Assembly: GCF_049860565.1 (NCBI RefSeq)
Contig: NZ_CP172056.1
Location: 2,418,001-2,482,000, forward strand
DNA length: 64,000 nucleotides
Source: Desulfitobacterium_A nosdiversum
GTDB taxonomy: Bacteria > Bacillota > Desulfitobacteriia > Desulfitobacteriales > Desulfitobacteriaceae
Reading direction: 5' to 3'
Position 1 is the stretch's first letter. Each line of letters opens with the position of its first letter. The notes under the pieces are model-generated. The model searched no databases, had not been told where the DNA came from, and worked only from the letters and a program-made list of their open reading frames with translations. This document shows positions 50,543-59,582 of the stretch, piece after piece. A program made the position numbers and the translations under genes.

Positions 50543-51262
50543 ATGCCTAAGTATGGGATACTCGTGGATATTAGCCGATGTCTTGGATGTAAATCATGTG
50601 CTTTAGCCTGTAAAGCTGAAAATAAACTGCGGGAAGGAGTTTATTGGCTTAGATTAGAAGATGAAGTATTAAGTACAAGTCAAGGGGTACAGAGATATGT
50701 CTTTCCAATGGCGTGTTTACATTGCGGAAATCCTTCCTGCGCCAGGGTATGTCCTGTAGGGGCAATTTCAAAAGAAGAGGACGGAACAGTCCAACGAAAT
50801 CCGGAAAAGTGCGTAGGCTGCAAATTCTGTATTAGTGCTTGTCCTTTTGGTCAATCCCGTTTTGATGAAAAGGCCCAGAAAGCAGAGAAGTGCAATTTAT
50901 GCAAAGATCGTCAGGCCAAAGGGGAGGCTCCTGCGTGTGCAGTCAATTGTCCAACCCAAGCCCGTTTGGCAATTTCTCCGGATAAATTGATGGACGAGGC
51001 CGAAAAGCGATTAAAAGAGATTAAGAAATTAGGACTGGACTATCGCCTTTATTCAGGTGAACCAGTAGGGGGAACTCAGGTAGTTTATCTTTTGCCAAAT
51101 GGAATCGATCTTAAAGATAGTCCACAAGGGAAAGAAATTTCGAGTACTATAGGCATATGGCAGAATATGGTCAAACCCGTTGCCAAAGTGGGTCTGGGTG
51201 GAGTCGTTGGAGCAGTTGCAGTTGCCGGGATAATTAATAACTGGAAACGGGAGGAAAAGTAA
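50543..51262 (+). CDS. ferredoxin-type electron-transfer subunit
   Basis: A 239-residue four-cluster ferredoxin subunit. Clusters are seen at CLGCKSCALACK, CLHCGNPSCARVCP, CVGCKFCISACPFGQ and CNLCKDRQAKGEAPACAVNCP. The C-terminus has a single membrane helix (VGLGGVVGAVAVAGII), as in FdnH-like subunits. It passes electrons between the catalytic subunit and the cytochrome. Starts 17 bases after the previous gene with AAGGAGG. Confidence 0.9.
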   Translation: MPKYGILVDISRCLGCKSCALACKAENKLREGVYWLRLEDEVLSTSQGVQRYVFPMACLHCGNPSCARVCPVGAISKEEDGTVQRNPEKCVGCKFCISACPFGQSRFDEKAQKAEKCNLCKDRQAKGEAPACAVNCPTQARLAISPDKLMDEAEKRLKEIKKLGLDYRLYSGEPVGGTQVVYLLPNGIDLKDSPQGKEISSTIGIWQNMVKPVAKVGLGGVVGAVAVAGIINNWKREEK

Positions 51263-51904
51263 ATGGGAAAACGTGTCCAGCGCTTTAATAAAACGGAACG
51301 GTATGCCCACTGGGCCAATGCATTCTTTTTTGGACTTCTCTTCTTCAGTGGAATGCTTCTTTTCTTCGGCGGAATTGCTTCTGCCGTTGGACCAAATGGC
51401 GTTGCTTTTTCAAAGCTTGTCCATAGAATAGCAGCTATTCCCTTTATTTTAATCGTTCCTGTTGCTATGCTTTTGGGAACACCGCAAACCACAAAACTAT
51501 GGGTTAAAGACGTACTGACCTGGAGCAAGGATGATCGAATCTGGTTAAGTCGCTTTGCCCAAGAATTTTTTGGTAAGCATATCGATTTGCCTCCCCAGGG
51601 AAGATTGAATGCAGGCGAGAAAATTAATACACTCTTAGGAGTTGTCGGGTGTGGATTGTTATGTATTAGCGGTCTGATCATGTGGCAAAGCAGTTATTTT
51701 GCACCCTCACTTATACTGGTCGCTTATGCGGTTCATGACTTGGCTGCGGCAACGGTTGGAGCAGCAATTATTGGACATTCCTATTTAGGAGTATTTCAAC
51801 CGGGTTATAAGGATGCCCTTGAAGGAATGATGAGTGGGACCGTCTCAGAAACGTTTGCTAAGGGACACCATGCAAAATGGTATGCTCAAGAATGTGAGAA
51901 GTAA
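51263..51904 (+). CDS. formate-dehydrogenase-type cytochrome b subunit
   Basis: A 213-residue membrane protein with four helices. It starts VQRFNKTERYAHWANAFFF, and the C-terminal MMSGTVSETFAKGHHAKWY is the typical FdnI/FdoI end. His residues in helices 1, 2 and 4 could bind haem b (AHWAN, LVHR, VHDL, GHSYLG). It begins directly after the stop of the ferredoxin gene, so it is translationally coupled. It links the complex to the quinone pool. Confidence 0.88.
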   Translation: MGKRVQRFNKTERYAHWANAFFFGLLFFSGMLLFFGGIASAVGPNGVAFSKLVHRIAAIPFILIVPVAMLLGTPQTTKLWVKDVLTWSKDDRIWLSRFAQEFFGKHIDLPPQGRLNAGEKINTLLGVVGCGLLCISGLIMWQSSYFAPSLILVAYAVHDLAAATVGAAIIGHSYLGVFQPGYKDALEGMMSGTVSETFAKGHHAKWYAQECEK

Positions 51905-51931
51905 TTAGTAGGGTAAAGTTTATTGAATAAA

Positions 51932-51978
51932 AGGGAGGTCATTGTCTACTGTGAAAAATCAATAGCCGATGGCCTCTT
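51932..51978 (+). terminator. terminator-like hairpin
   Basis: GAGGTCAT and ATGGCCTC pair (one G-U) around a long loop, followed by TTTATCT. It ends the oxidoreductase operon. The arm GGTCATTGTC also occurs in the hairpin at 48295. Confidence 0.5.
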
Positions 51979-52045
51979 TATCTAGTCGTGCAAAGATGTT
52001 CGTGCTACACTATAAATAAAAAGAATAGTGGAAGGAGGTCGAATG

Positions 52046-54214
52046 ATGGGAATAAGCTCGATTCCTTGGTGGATGCGTATAAAAGTCCATTTTCTCTTAT
52101 TTGGAGTCACCATGTCGATTCTTCCGTTGTTCTTTCTTGGCTATTTAGGGTTTACGTCTATACGCCAAAATTTAGAAGAAAATATTTATGCTCATAACTA
52201 CGAGCAGGTAACTGGGATTGCAAATCAAGTACAAAATACCTTTATCAATGTTGAAAAGAGTTTACTCCTCACGACAGTAATGCAGGCGGATAATCTTGTC
52301 GGAGACAATGAAGCTTTACGCCAAAATATCCTAAAAACCCTGCTTGAGAAAGAACCCATTATAAAAGAAATACAAGTCCTGGATAAAAATCTAAAGATAA
52401 TTGATCGATCCGCACGACAAGATGATCTTTCTTTTGATGGACCAGAGCTTAAAATCGAAAATAATTTATGGACTGGAAAGTCCTCGCAAATAAGTGATGT
52501 GTATTTTTCGCAGGATGGAAGTTCGGTTGTCTATTATACGGTGGGTATCCAAGACCCCGCAACACATGAACAGTTGGGATATTTGCAATCAAAAATCGAC
52601 TTAAAGGAAATTATCAATATTTTTGCGAATATACAATTGGATCAGGGAGAATATATATTTTTAACTGACCATGCGGGAAATCTAATTGGATATACTCCCG
52701 CAAATTATTCTTTAAAAGGCGGTGACATTACCAACAATCCTGGTGTCAGGGGATTCATCGCGGGGGAGCCGTTTTCCTCGGGAAGCGAGCATAAAAATCA
52801 AAACGGTGTAAAAATGATCGGTGCCTATCACTCCATAGGTACACCGAATTGGGCAGTATTTATCGAACAACCGGCTAAAGAGGCGAGTAAACCTATTTAT
52901 GACTTCGCGTTTCGTCTTTTGATAATTGCAATTTTAATCATGACCCTTGTCATGATTTTAAGTATATCGTTTGGCTTAAAAGTCGTTCATCCCATTGAAA
53001 ATTTAGAAGGTCAGGTCAGACAAATCATTTCTACGGGAAACTTAGAATCTCATATTCCTATTGAGAGTTGGGATGAAATTGGAAGGCTAGTCCAATCTTT
53101 TAATCTATTATTAAACTCATTGAATCAAAAGAATGAAGACCTAAGAGACGAAAAAGAACTTCTAACCACAGTGGTTGATGGGATTGGCGCAGGGATGATC
53201 CTACTAAATCCCGAAAAGAAAATCATTTGGTGGAATACGAAGTTTGCAGATTGGTTTGGAAACCAACTGGAAAATATCGCATTTGATCTAATTGTTCACG
53301 GAGAAGGAGTGGAGGGCTTTTGCCCCGAAAATGGCCGTAATATAACTGTTTCGATGAATGATGAACGCCGCCATTTTCGTAAAATGTACTACAAACTATC
53401 GCCGGATAATCCCGAGAATGCGGCTTATCTTTTACTGCTTGAGGATGTTACCCAAGAAGTTGAATTAGAAGCGCATATCATTGAGACAGATAAAATGGCG
53501 GCGGTGGGGCTTTTGGCTTCAGGAGTGGCCCATGAAATTAACAATCCATTAGCGATTGTTGCTGCTCATAGTGAAGAGCTAATGGATCGTTTGAATGAAG
53601 AAGAGCCTGGGCCAAGTCGGGAGGAAGTTAAGCATGGCTTTAAAATTGTTTTAGAGCAAATATCTCGGTGCAAGCAAATTACAGATCGCTTACTGAGCTA
53701 TACCCGTAAACGAAATGATGGGCTGGATCTTATTGATCTTAAGGCAGCCAGCGAAAAGTCACTCGGGCTTTTAGGACATCAGATGAAACAAAAGCATGTT
53801 TCCATTGAGGTTGATTTGAAAAACGGGCTCTTGGTTCAGGGTAATGAAAATGAATGGCAGCAGGTTATGCTTAATTTGATCAGCAATGCTTTAGATGCTT
53901 CACCTGAGGAAGGGAGAATTGAGGTTAAGGGGTGGCATGATGAGGAAAATGTTTATTATACCATCAAAGACTTTGGCGAAGGCATTCCTCAACACAATTT
54001 AAAGAAAGTGCTCGATCCTTTTTTTACAACAAAATCAATCGGAAAAGGAACCGGATTAGGGTTATATGTAAGCTACGGAATTATTCAAAAGATGCAAGGC
54101 AATATGACATTAGAAAGTATGGAAGGCCAAGGGACACTCGTAAAGATAACCTTGCCTCGCCATAAGGTAGGAGACTTAAGCTATGAAGCAATGTCAAAAG
54201 ATTTTAATTGTTGA
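52046..54214 (+). CDS. sensor histidine kinase
   Basis: A 722-residue membrane kinase. Helix 1 (residues 10-35), an extracellular dCache-like sensor domain to about residue 285, helix 2, a HAMP segment (IENLEGQVRQIISTG), a PAS-like region, then the kinase core: H-box GVAHEINNPLAIV, N-box NLISNALDAS, G-box DFGEGIP and GTGLGLYVSYGI. The HEINNP form is of NtrB type. AAGGAGG is four to seven bases before ATG 52043/52046. The next gene overlaps by 32 bases, so this is a two-component operon. Confidence 0.9.
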   Translation: MGISSIPWWMRIKVHFLLFGVTMSILPLFFLGYLGFTSIRQNLEENIYAHNYEQVTGIANQVQNTFINVEKSLLLTTVMQADNLVGDNEALRQNILKTLLEKEPIIKEIQVLDKNLKIIDRSARQDDLSFDGPELKIENNLWTGKSSQISDVYFSQDGSSVVYYTVGIQDPATHEQLGYLQSKIDLKEIINIFANIQLDQGEYIFLTDHAGNLIGYTPANYSLKGGDITNNPGVRGFIAGEPFSSGSEHKNQNGVKMIGAYHSIGTPNWAVFIEQPAKEASKPIYDFAFRLLIIAILIMTLVMILSISFGLKVVHPIENLEGQVRQIISTGNLESHIPIESWDEIGRLVQSFNLLLNSLNQKNEDLRDEKELLTTVVDGIGAGMILLNPEKKIIWWNTKFADWFGNQLENIAFDLIVHGEGVEGFCPENGRNITVSMNDERRHFRKMYYKLSPDNPENAAYLLLLEDVTQEVELEAHIIETDKMAAVGLLASGVAHEINNPLAIVAAHSEELMDRLNEEEPGPSREEVKHGFKIVLEQISRCKQITDRLLSYTRKRNDGLDLIDLKAASEKSLGLLGHQMKQKHVSIEVDLKNGLLVQGNENEWQQVMLNLISNALDASPEEGRIEVKGWHDEENVYYTIKDFGEGIPQHNLKKVLDPFFTTKSIGKGTGLGLYVSYGIIQKMQGNMTLESMEGQGTLVKITLPRHKVGDLSYEAMSKDFNC

Positions 54215-55565
54215 TGATGAAGACGCTTTGCGTGAGATTATTGCCCAGCGATTAAAACGTAAAGGCTATGAAATCTTGGAGGCAGGAACGTCTAAGCAAG
54301 CTTTAGCCCATATTCGAGATCATTTACTGGATGCGGTTTTGTTAGATATCAAGCTTCCTGATGGGGACGGGCTTATCCTTTTACCGAAAATTAAACAACT
54401 CCAGCCGGATCTTCAAGTCGTTATGTTAACTGGAAATGGAACAATTGAGTCTGCGATTGAAGCCATGAAACAAGGGGCATTTGATTACCTGACCAAACCC
54501 TGTAATTTGTCCGAACTCGAAATCACACTGCAAAAAGCTTCGGAACAAAGGAAGTTAGTCCTGGAAAATACAGGACTGAGACAAGTTGTTAACCGCCAAA
54601 TTCCTGAGTGTAAAATTATAGCGGAGAGTCCGCTGATGCGTTCGCTTCTGGAAATGACTCGGAAGGTTGCCCAGACTGATACCTCCGTTCTCATACAGGG
54701 TGAAAGCGGCGTAGGAAAAGAATTGGTGGCTAAAGCAATTCATCTCTGGAGCACACGGTTTAATCGGCCCTTTATTCCGGTTAATGCTGGTGCAATACCT
54801 GAAGCTTTAATCGAGAGCGAACTGTTTGGACATGAAAAAGGAGCGTTTACCGGAGCCGGTGCTCAAAAGGTTGGTTTAGTTGAAATAGCGGATAATGGGA
54901 CTCTTTTTCTTGACGAAATCGGTGAAATGCCTCTGTTTTTTCAAGTAAAGCTTTTACGCTTTTTAGAAAGCAGAGAATTCCGGCGTGTAGGAGATACTCG
55001 GCTGCGCCGGGTTGATGTTCGAATTGTTGCCGCAACGAATCGAGATCTTCGAAGCGAAATTAATCAGGGCCGTTTTCGTGAAGATTTATTTTATCGTTTA
55101 AATGGCTTAACCTTGACTGTTCCCTCATTGCGTGAACGGTGCGAGGATATTATTCCGCTTGCGGAATTTTTTCTGAATAAAAGCGACAAGTTGTCGGCCA
55201 AAGATTATATTTTATTGCCCGAAACGAAGGAACAATTGCTGTCTTATGATTTTCCGGGAAATGTACGTGAACTTTTACATCTTATTGAACGCGGCAAGAT
55301 TCTGGCTAACCAGGGAAAGATTAGACCTGCAGATATTTGGCCGGAAAAATTGGGGCAAGTATCTAAATCCGCTTCAAAGTCAGAAAATGGTTTTGGTGAT
55401 TTATTCTCAGATAATCATCAACCATCCCTTGAAGAACTCGAAAAATATTACATTTTATCAACGATGAATCGGGCAAAGGGCAATAAGACACAAGCGGCAA
55501 ACATATTAGGGATCAGTGTTCGAAATCTGTATCGAAAATTGCAGAGTTACGGAGTAAATGTTTAG
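54183..55565 (+). CDS. NtrC-type sigma-54 response regulator
   Basis: A 460-residue regulator. Receiver domain with ILIVDDEDAL and phospho-acceptor Asp in AVLLDIKLPDGDG; AAA+ domain with GESGVGKELVA (Walker A), EKGAFTGAGAQK (the GAFTGA loop that contacts sigma-54), TLFLDEIGEM (Walker B) and arginine finger region; Fis-type HTH NKTQAANILGISVRNLYRKL at the end. It surely activates RpoN promoters. The only good RpoN promoter I see nearby is at 46757. Confidence 0.92.
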   Translation: MKQCQKILIVDDEDALREIIAQRLKRKGYEILEAGTSKQALAHIRDHLLDAVLLDIKLPDGDGLILLPKIKQLQPDLQVVMLTGNGTIESAIEAMKQGAFDYLTKPCNLSELEITLQKASEQRKLVLENTGLRQVVNRQIPECKIIAESPLMRSLLEMTRKVAQTDTSVLIQGESGVGKELVAKAIHLWSTRFNRPFIPVNAGAIPEALIESELFGHEKGAFTGAGAQKVGLVEIADNGTLFLDEIGEMPLFFQVKLLRFLESREFRRVGDTRLRRVDVRIVAATNRDLRSEINQGRFREDLFYRLNGLTLTVPSLRERCEDIIPLAEFFLNKSDKLSAKDYILLPETKEQLLSYDFPGNVRELLHLIERGKILANQGKIRPADIWPEKLGQVSKSASKSENGFGDLFSDNHQPSLEELEKYYILSTMNRAKGNKTQAANILGISVRNLYRKLQSYGVNV

Positions 55566-55579
55566 CACCATTAGAAACT

Positions 55580-55603
55580 AAAGAGGCCTTTAAAGGCCTC
55601 TTT
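55580..55603. terminator. bidirectional terminator palindrome
   Basis: AAAGAGGCCTTT is followed by its exact complement AAAGGCCTCTTT, a 24-base palindrome just after the regulator gene. Confidence 0.75.
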
Positions 55604-55728
55604 AAAATTTCAGGTGTAAGCGTAAACTATGGCGACGGATTGTCAGCGAATCGGTAGAATGAGAAAATATTCCAAAGTGTCTGAGTGTCACTAAAAGAGT
55701 CTAAGGGAGATACTCAGATAGAAAGGGA

Positions 55729-56070
55729 GTGTCTCAAATGGAGCAGAGCCTGCAAGCCTTAAGCGCGAACCAGCGCATGGCCGAATGGAGCGAGCGGATC
55801 TCATCTTGCCGGAACAGCGGAATAAGCGTCAAACAATGGTGTCAGGAACACGGGATTGTGGAGAAAACATATTATTATTGGCAGCGCCGTGTGTTTCAGG
55901 CATTGACTGCGCAGCAGGAGCCATACTTTGCCAGAGTTCCTTTAGAACGCCCAAATGGCCGACAGGAAGTTGCGGTAACTGTGCGCATAGGAAATGCGGA
56001 AGCCGATATCTACACCGGCGCTGATGCGGCAACAATTGAGGCAATCTGCCGCGCGTTGAAGTCATGCTAA
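55729..56070 (+). CDS. tnpA: IS66 accessory protein TnpA
   Basis: A 113-residue protein with the helix-turn-helix of IS66 Orf1: WSERISSCRNSGISVKQWCQEHGIVEKTYYYWQRRV. It is needed with TnpB for transposition of this family. ATG 55738 is only nine bases downstream in frame of the first start; the GTG at 55729 follows GGAG. It overlaps tnpB by seven bases. Confidence 0.88.
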   Translation: MSQMEQSLQALSANQRMAEWSERISSCRNSGISVKQWCQEHGIVEKTYYYWQRRVFQALTAQQEPYFARVPLERPNGRQEVAVTVRIGNAEADIYTGADAATIEAICRALKSC

Positions 56071-56420
56071 ATGATTTTGCCGGAGCTGACTTCATCTATA
56101 TTGCCTGCGGGTACACCGATCTCCGATGTGGGATTGATGGTCTTGCCAGCATTGTCCAGCAAAGGTTCCAGCTGGATCCGTTCACCAACACCCTGTTTCT
56201 GTTTTGCGGACGCCGCTGTGACCGGATAAAGGCTCTATATTGGGAAGGCAATGGGTTTGTTCTCCTGTACAAGCGGCTTGAAAACGGCAGGTTCCAGTGG
56301 CCGCGTAGTGCCGCCGAAGCGAAGGCACTTACCCCTCAGCAGTACCGGTGGCTCATGGAAGGCTTAAACGTGGAGCAGCCCAAAGCGCACCGGCCGGCAG
56401 TAGGCTTGAGTATAGTCTAA
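56064..56420 (+). CDS. tnpB: IS66 accessory protein TnpB
   Basis: A 118-residue IS66 Orf2-like protein. IYIACGYTDLRCGIDGLASIVQQRFQLDPF and LFLFCGRRCDRIKALYWEGNGFVLLYKRLENGRFQWP are the diagnostic motifs. The start overlaps the end of tnpA (translational coupling). Confidence 0.92.
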   Translation: MLNDFAGADFIYIACGYTDLRCGIDGLASIVQQRFQLDPFTNTLFLFCGRRCDRIKALYWEGNGFVLLYKRLENGRFQWPRSAAEAKALTPQQYRWLMEGLNVEQPKAHRPAVGLSIV

Positions 56421-56479
56421 AAACGCCGGAACCATTGAAAACACTGGAGAATCGGCATGTTTTATGGTATAATTTAATC

Positions 56480-58081
56480 ATGAAAAATGTGCCAAAAGAT
56501 GAAACAAATAACGCTGAAATGATCACCATTTCACGTTCGGAATATGAAGCCCTTAAGGAGCAGACCTCAGAGCAAAGCCGACAGATCGAGTGGCTTATGC
56601 AGCAGATACGCCTGGGCCAGAAAAAACGCTTTGGATCTTCCTCTGAGAGAATGCAGGAAGAAGTCATGGAGCAATTAAGCCTTCTGTTTAACGAGGCGGA
56701 AGCGTATACCCAAGCTGAACAGCCGGAGAAAACAGAGGTTGCCGCCCATACCCGCAAAAAGCGATCGGGAAGCCTTGAGGAAATCCTGCCGGACAATGTT
56801 CCCGTTGAAGTGGTTGAGCATCGTCTGCCGGAGGAAGAACGGATCTGCTCCGCCTGTGACACGGTCATGCAGGAAATTGGCAAGGAAGTCCGCCGTACGC
56901 TGGTGATTGTTCCGGCGCAGGTGAAAATCCGCGAGGATTGGTATTTCAGCTATGCCTGCCAGACCTGCAAAGCAGAGGCTTTGGAAACCCCTGTGTTAAA
57001 AACACAGAAAGATAAACCTGTCATTTCCGGAAGCTTTGCATCCCCGGAAGCGATAGCCCACATCATGACCCAGAAATTCGTGATGGGTTCTCCTCTTTAC
57101 CGGCAGGAACAAGAACTGAACCGAAGTGGCGTGATGTTGTCCCGCCAGACCATGTCCAGCTGGATCTTAAGAGCAGCCGAAGACTGGTTGAAGCCTGTGT
57201 ACGACCAACTGCACAGACAACTGGTGCAGCGCAGTGTTCTTCACGCAGACGAAACCACCCTGCAGGTATTGCGGGAACCTGGCAAAACGGCACAAGCCAA
57301 AAGCTATATGTGGTTGTACAGAACTGGCGGGGATACAGGACAGCCGATCGTGCTTTATGAATACAGACCGGATCGGAAAGCTGAAAATCCAAAGAGGTTT
57401 TTGGAAGGATTCTCCGGATACCTGCACGCGGACGGCTACCAGGGCTATTACACACTGCCGGAAAACATCACAGTAGTTGGTTGCTGGGCCCATGCGCGGC
57501 GCAAATTTGATGAGGCAGTCAACTCCTTGCCGAAATCCGAGCAAAAAGAATCTTCCGCAATCGTTGGGCAGCAATACTGCAGCAAGCTATTTGCAATTGA
57601 GGAAAAGCTCAAAGATCTTTCCACGGAAGAACGATATACTAAGCGGCTGGAGCTGGAAAAACCGGTTCTGGATGCTTTTTTGGCATGGGCACAGACGAAA
57701 AAGGCAGCCCCGAAGTCTGCTCTGGGAAAAGCTTTGCATTATCTGCAGGAACAGTGGCCACATCTTACCCAGTATCTGAAGGACGGTCGATTGGAGCTCT
57801 CTAACAACCGGGCAGAACGGAGCATTAAACCGTTTGTCATGGGCCGCAAAAACTTTCTGTTTGCGAATACCCCAAACGGTGCACAAGGCAGCGCGGTGAT
57901 GTTCAGCCTAATTGGAACTGCCAAGGAAAACAACCTGGATCCGTACCGGTATCTGGTCTATGTCTTGACCACTGCGCCCAATCTGGATCAGACACAACAG
58001 GACTGGGTAACTCAGCTGTTGCCGGAAAATGCTCCGGAGCAGTGCCGAGTACCGCATTCACAACGCAAATGTGAAGAATGA
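56480..58081 (+). CDS. tnpC: IS66 transposase TnpC
   Basis: A 533-residue transposase. The N-terminal coiled-coil/leucine-rich part (EYEALKEQTSEQSRQIEWLMQQI) precedes a zinc-finger segment (CSACD ... CQTC). The DDE domain has Asp in VLHADETTLQVL, Asp in GYLHADGYQGY and Glu in LSNNRAERSIKPFVMGRKNFLF. I chose the ATG at 56480, matching the usual start of the family; a longer frame would overlap tnpB. Confidence 0.92.
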   Translation: MKNVPKDETNNAEMITISRSEYEALKEQTSEQSRQIEWLMQQIRLGQKKRFGSSSERMQEEVMEQLSLLFNEAEAYTQAEQPEKTEVAAHTRKKRSGSLEEILPDNVPVEVVEHRLPEEERICSACDTVMQEIGKEVRRTLVIVPAQVKIREDWYFSYACQTCKAEALETPVLKTQKDKPVISGSFASPEAIAHIMTQKFVMGSPLYRQEQELNRSGVMLSRQTMSSWILRAAEDWLKPVYDQLHRQLVQRSVLHADETTLQVLREPGKTAQAKSYMWLYRTGGDTGQPIVLYEYRPDRKAENPKRFLEGFSGYLHADGYQGYYTLPENITVVGCWAHARRKFDEAVNSLPKSEQKESSAIVGQQYCSKLFAIEEKLKDLSTEERYTKRLELEKPVLDAFLAWAQTKKAAPKSALGKALHYLQEQWPHLTQYLKDGRLELSNNRAERSIKPFVMGRKNFLFANTPNGAQGSAVMFSLIGTAKENNLDPYRYLVYVLTTAPNLDQTQQDWVTQLLPENAPEQCRVPHSQRKCEE

Positions 58082-58171
58082 TTTTTATACGACGCGAGCC
58101 TGCTGGTTCTCAGTGGGCTCCTTTTATTACGCCTGTGGAGTTTACGCTTACTTTCAGGTTAAGATTAACGT

Positions 58172-58891
58172 TTAAAAGGATAGAACTAAATCATGGGGAC
58201 CAGGAGATTTTTCGCCCGAATAGGTTCCTTTTCCATTTTCATAAAGGAGTTTTCCTTCAAATACTTCATATAATAGCTGTTGATGAAAGATTTTCCACTC
58301 TTCATTTTCCCAAAGCAAACGAAACTGATAAGTTCGAGTGTAAGATGGAGTTCCGCGATTTACAGCATCAACAATCATGATAAGTTCAGGTTTGTTTTCA
58401 AAAGTGGAAGTCTTATATGATGATGTATAAAGTATCGCTGATTTATAGGAATCCTTATAAATATTTTTAGGGTTTAAAATTGAATCTTTGGATAAGAAGG
58501 AAAGGGCATTCTTCTTATTATTGATAGCTTTATAATAGTTGCTTAGGAGATCAGACACTTGATGAGTTAATTCATCATTTTCCTTTGGGTCGATCCTAAG
58601 AGAAGCAGAATCTTGGCTTTCCTGGGGTATATCAACTTGATAAGAAATTAAGGGCTTCTCATTTTTAACCTTAATCACGTTAGCTTGGTCCCCAGGAACG
58701 GATAGCTTAATTTTATCATTATTTGTCTTCTGCGTTTGGGGTTTCTCGTTTATATACACCGTTAGATTCTCTGGGACACCAGTTGTATCAAGTGTGATAG
58801 TTTTGCCGGAGCTCTTTGGCAATGCGTTAGAAGAACAGCCGGCGAGAAGGAGACAAAGAAAGATAGCCGCAACGTCATTATGTAATCGCAT
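58172..58891 (-). CDS. lipoprotein, TcaA/NTF2-like
   Basis: A 239-residue lipoprotein with lipobox LLAGCSS near residue 18. After a beta domain (LTVYINEKPQTQKTNNDKIKLSVPG) comes a C-terminal helix-strand part, QVSDLLSNYYKAINNKKNALSFLSKDS, of NTF2-like type. This order resembles the exported domains of TcaA/YvbJ proteins, here tied by lipid instead of a helix. It ends 13 bases from the IS66 target duplication, so the IS did not break it. AGGGGGA precedes the ATG. Confidence 0.7.
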   Translation of the reverse strand: MRLHNDVAAIFLCLLLAGCSSNALPKSSGKTITLDTTGVPENLTVYINEKPQTQKTNNDKIKLSVPGDQANVIKVKNEKPLISYQVDIPQESQDSASLRIDPKENDELTHQVSDLLSNYYKAINNKKNALSFLSKDSILNPKNIYKDSYKSAILYTSSYKTSTFENKPELIMIVDAVNRGTPSYTRTYQFRLLWENEEWKIFHQQLLYEVFEGKLLYENGKGTYSGEKSPGPHDLVLSF

Positions 58892-59078
58892 TTAAAATCC
58901 CCCTGTTATTGTAACAACCCCTTTACCTATTCGTTTCTCATCAGGTTTTTCAGTGGGTTTTTATTTAAATGAATCGCAATCCATAAGTTATATAAGAAGA
59001 AATAAAGGATATTTATGGTTGAACTGGAATTACTTAAAGTTAAAGATATATTTTAACCACGCAGAAAGGAAGAAGAAT

Positions 59079-59564
59079 GTGATAACAATAGAACCTCTAG
59101 ATGATAACAATATTCCTAAATTACAAGAGTTATTGATGAGGTGTTCAGACTACCTTGTGTTTCAGGATGGTGAACCCGTTAAAGTGGATGCTGCTAAAAA
59201 TTTGCTGATTTCAAAACCGAATAATGTATCGATCAACAACAAGAAAGTACTTGGAATTTACATGAGCCGGGATCATTCTTTAGTTGGGGTTATAGATATT
59301 GTGATGTGTTATGCTGGCCCAGACATCTTAACTCTAGGATTGTTAGTTATTGAACCGGCAATGAGAAGGAATGGAATTGGAGAAAAGGCAGAAAAACTAT
59401 TGGAGAATTGGGCTCGCAGCAATAACTTCTCTCAGATAAGGTTAGGCGTTTTATTTGGAAACGATAAAGGACTTAGATTTTGGCATAAGCTAGGTTATAA
59501 AGAAACAGGCGAAATCAAACCTTTTCTATTTCATAAGTTTAGAGTATTGGTGAAAGCAATTTAG
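59079..59564 (+). CDS. GNAT-family N-acetyltransferase
   Basis: A 161-residue GNAT. LLVIEPAMRRNGIGEKAEKLL is the acetyl-CoA loop (R-R-N-G-I-G), and LRFWHKLGYKETGEI the C-terminal signature. I chose GTG at 59079 because GAAAGGAAG lies just upstream; the open frame extends 42 codons further without a ribosome site. Confidence 0.83.
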   Translation: MITIEPLDDNNIPKLQELLMRCSDYLVFQDGEPVKVDAAKNLLISKPNNVSINNKKVLGIYMSRDHSLVGVIDIVMCYAGPDILTLGLLVIEPAMRRNGIGEKAEKLLENWARSNNFSQIRLGVLFGNDKGLRFWHKLGYKETGEIKPFLFHKFRVLVKAI

Positions 59565-59582
59565 ATCATGGGGGGAGAAAGT

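Larger units (their letters stand above)
55616..58151 (+). mobile_element. IS66-family insertion sequence
   Basis: 2536 bp. Terminal inverted repeats begin GTAAGCGTAAACT (55616) and end AGTTTACGCTTAC (58151). It is flanked by the eight-base target duplication TTTCAGGT (55608-55615 and 58152-58159), as usual for IS66. It carries the three genes tnpA, tnpB and tnpC, all intact. The intact repeats and genes suggest recent arrival; GC content is higher than in its surroundings. Confidence 0.95.

Noticed and set aside
56348..56480. Upstream extension of the IS66 transposase
   Set aside because: It overlaps tnpB in another frame; the family normally starts near the ATG at 56480.
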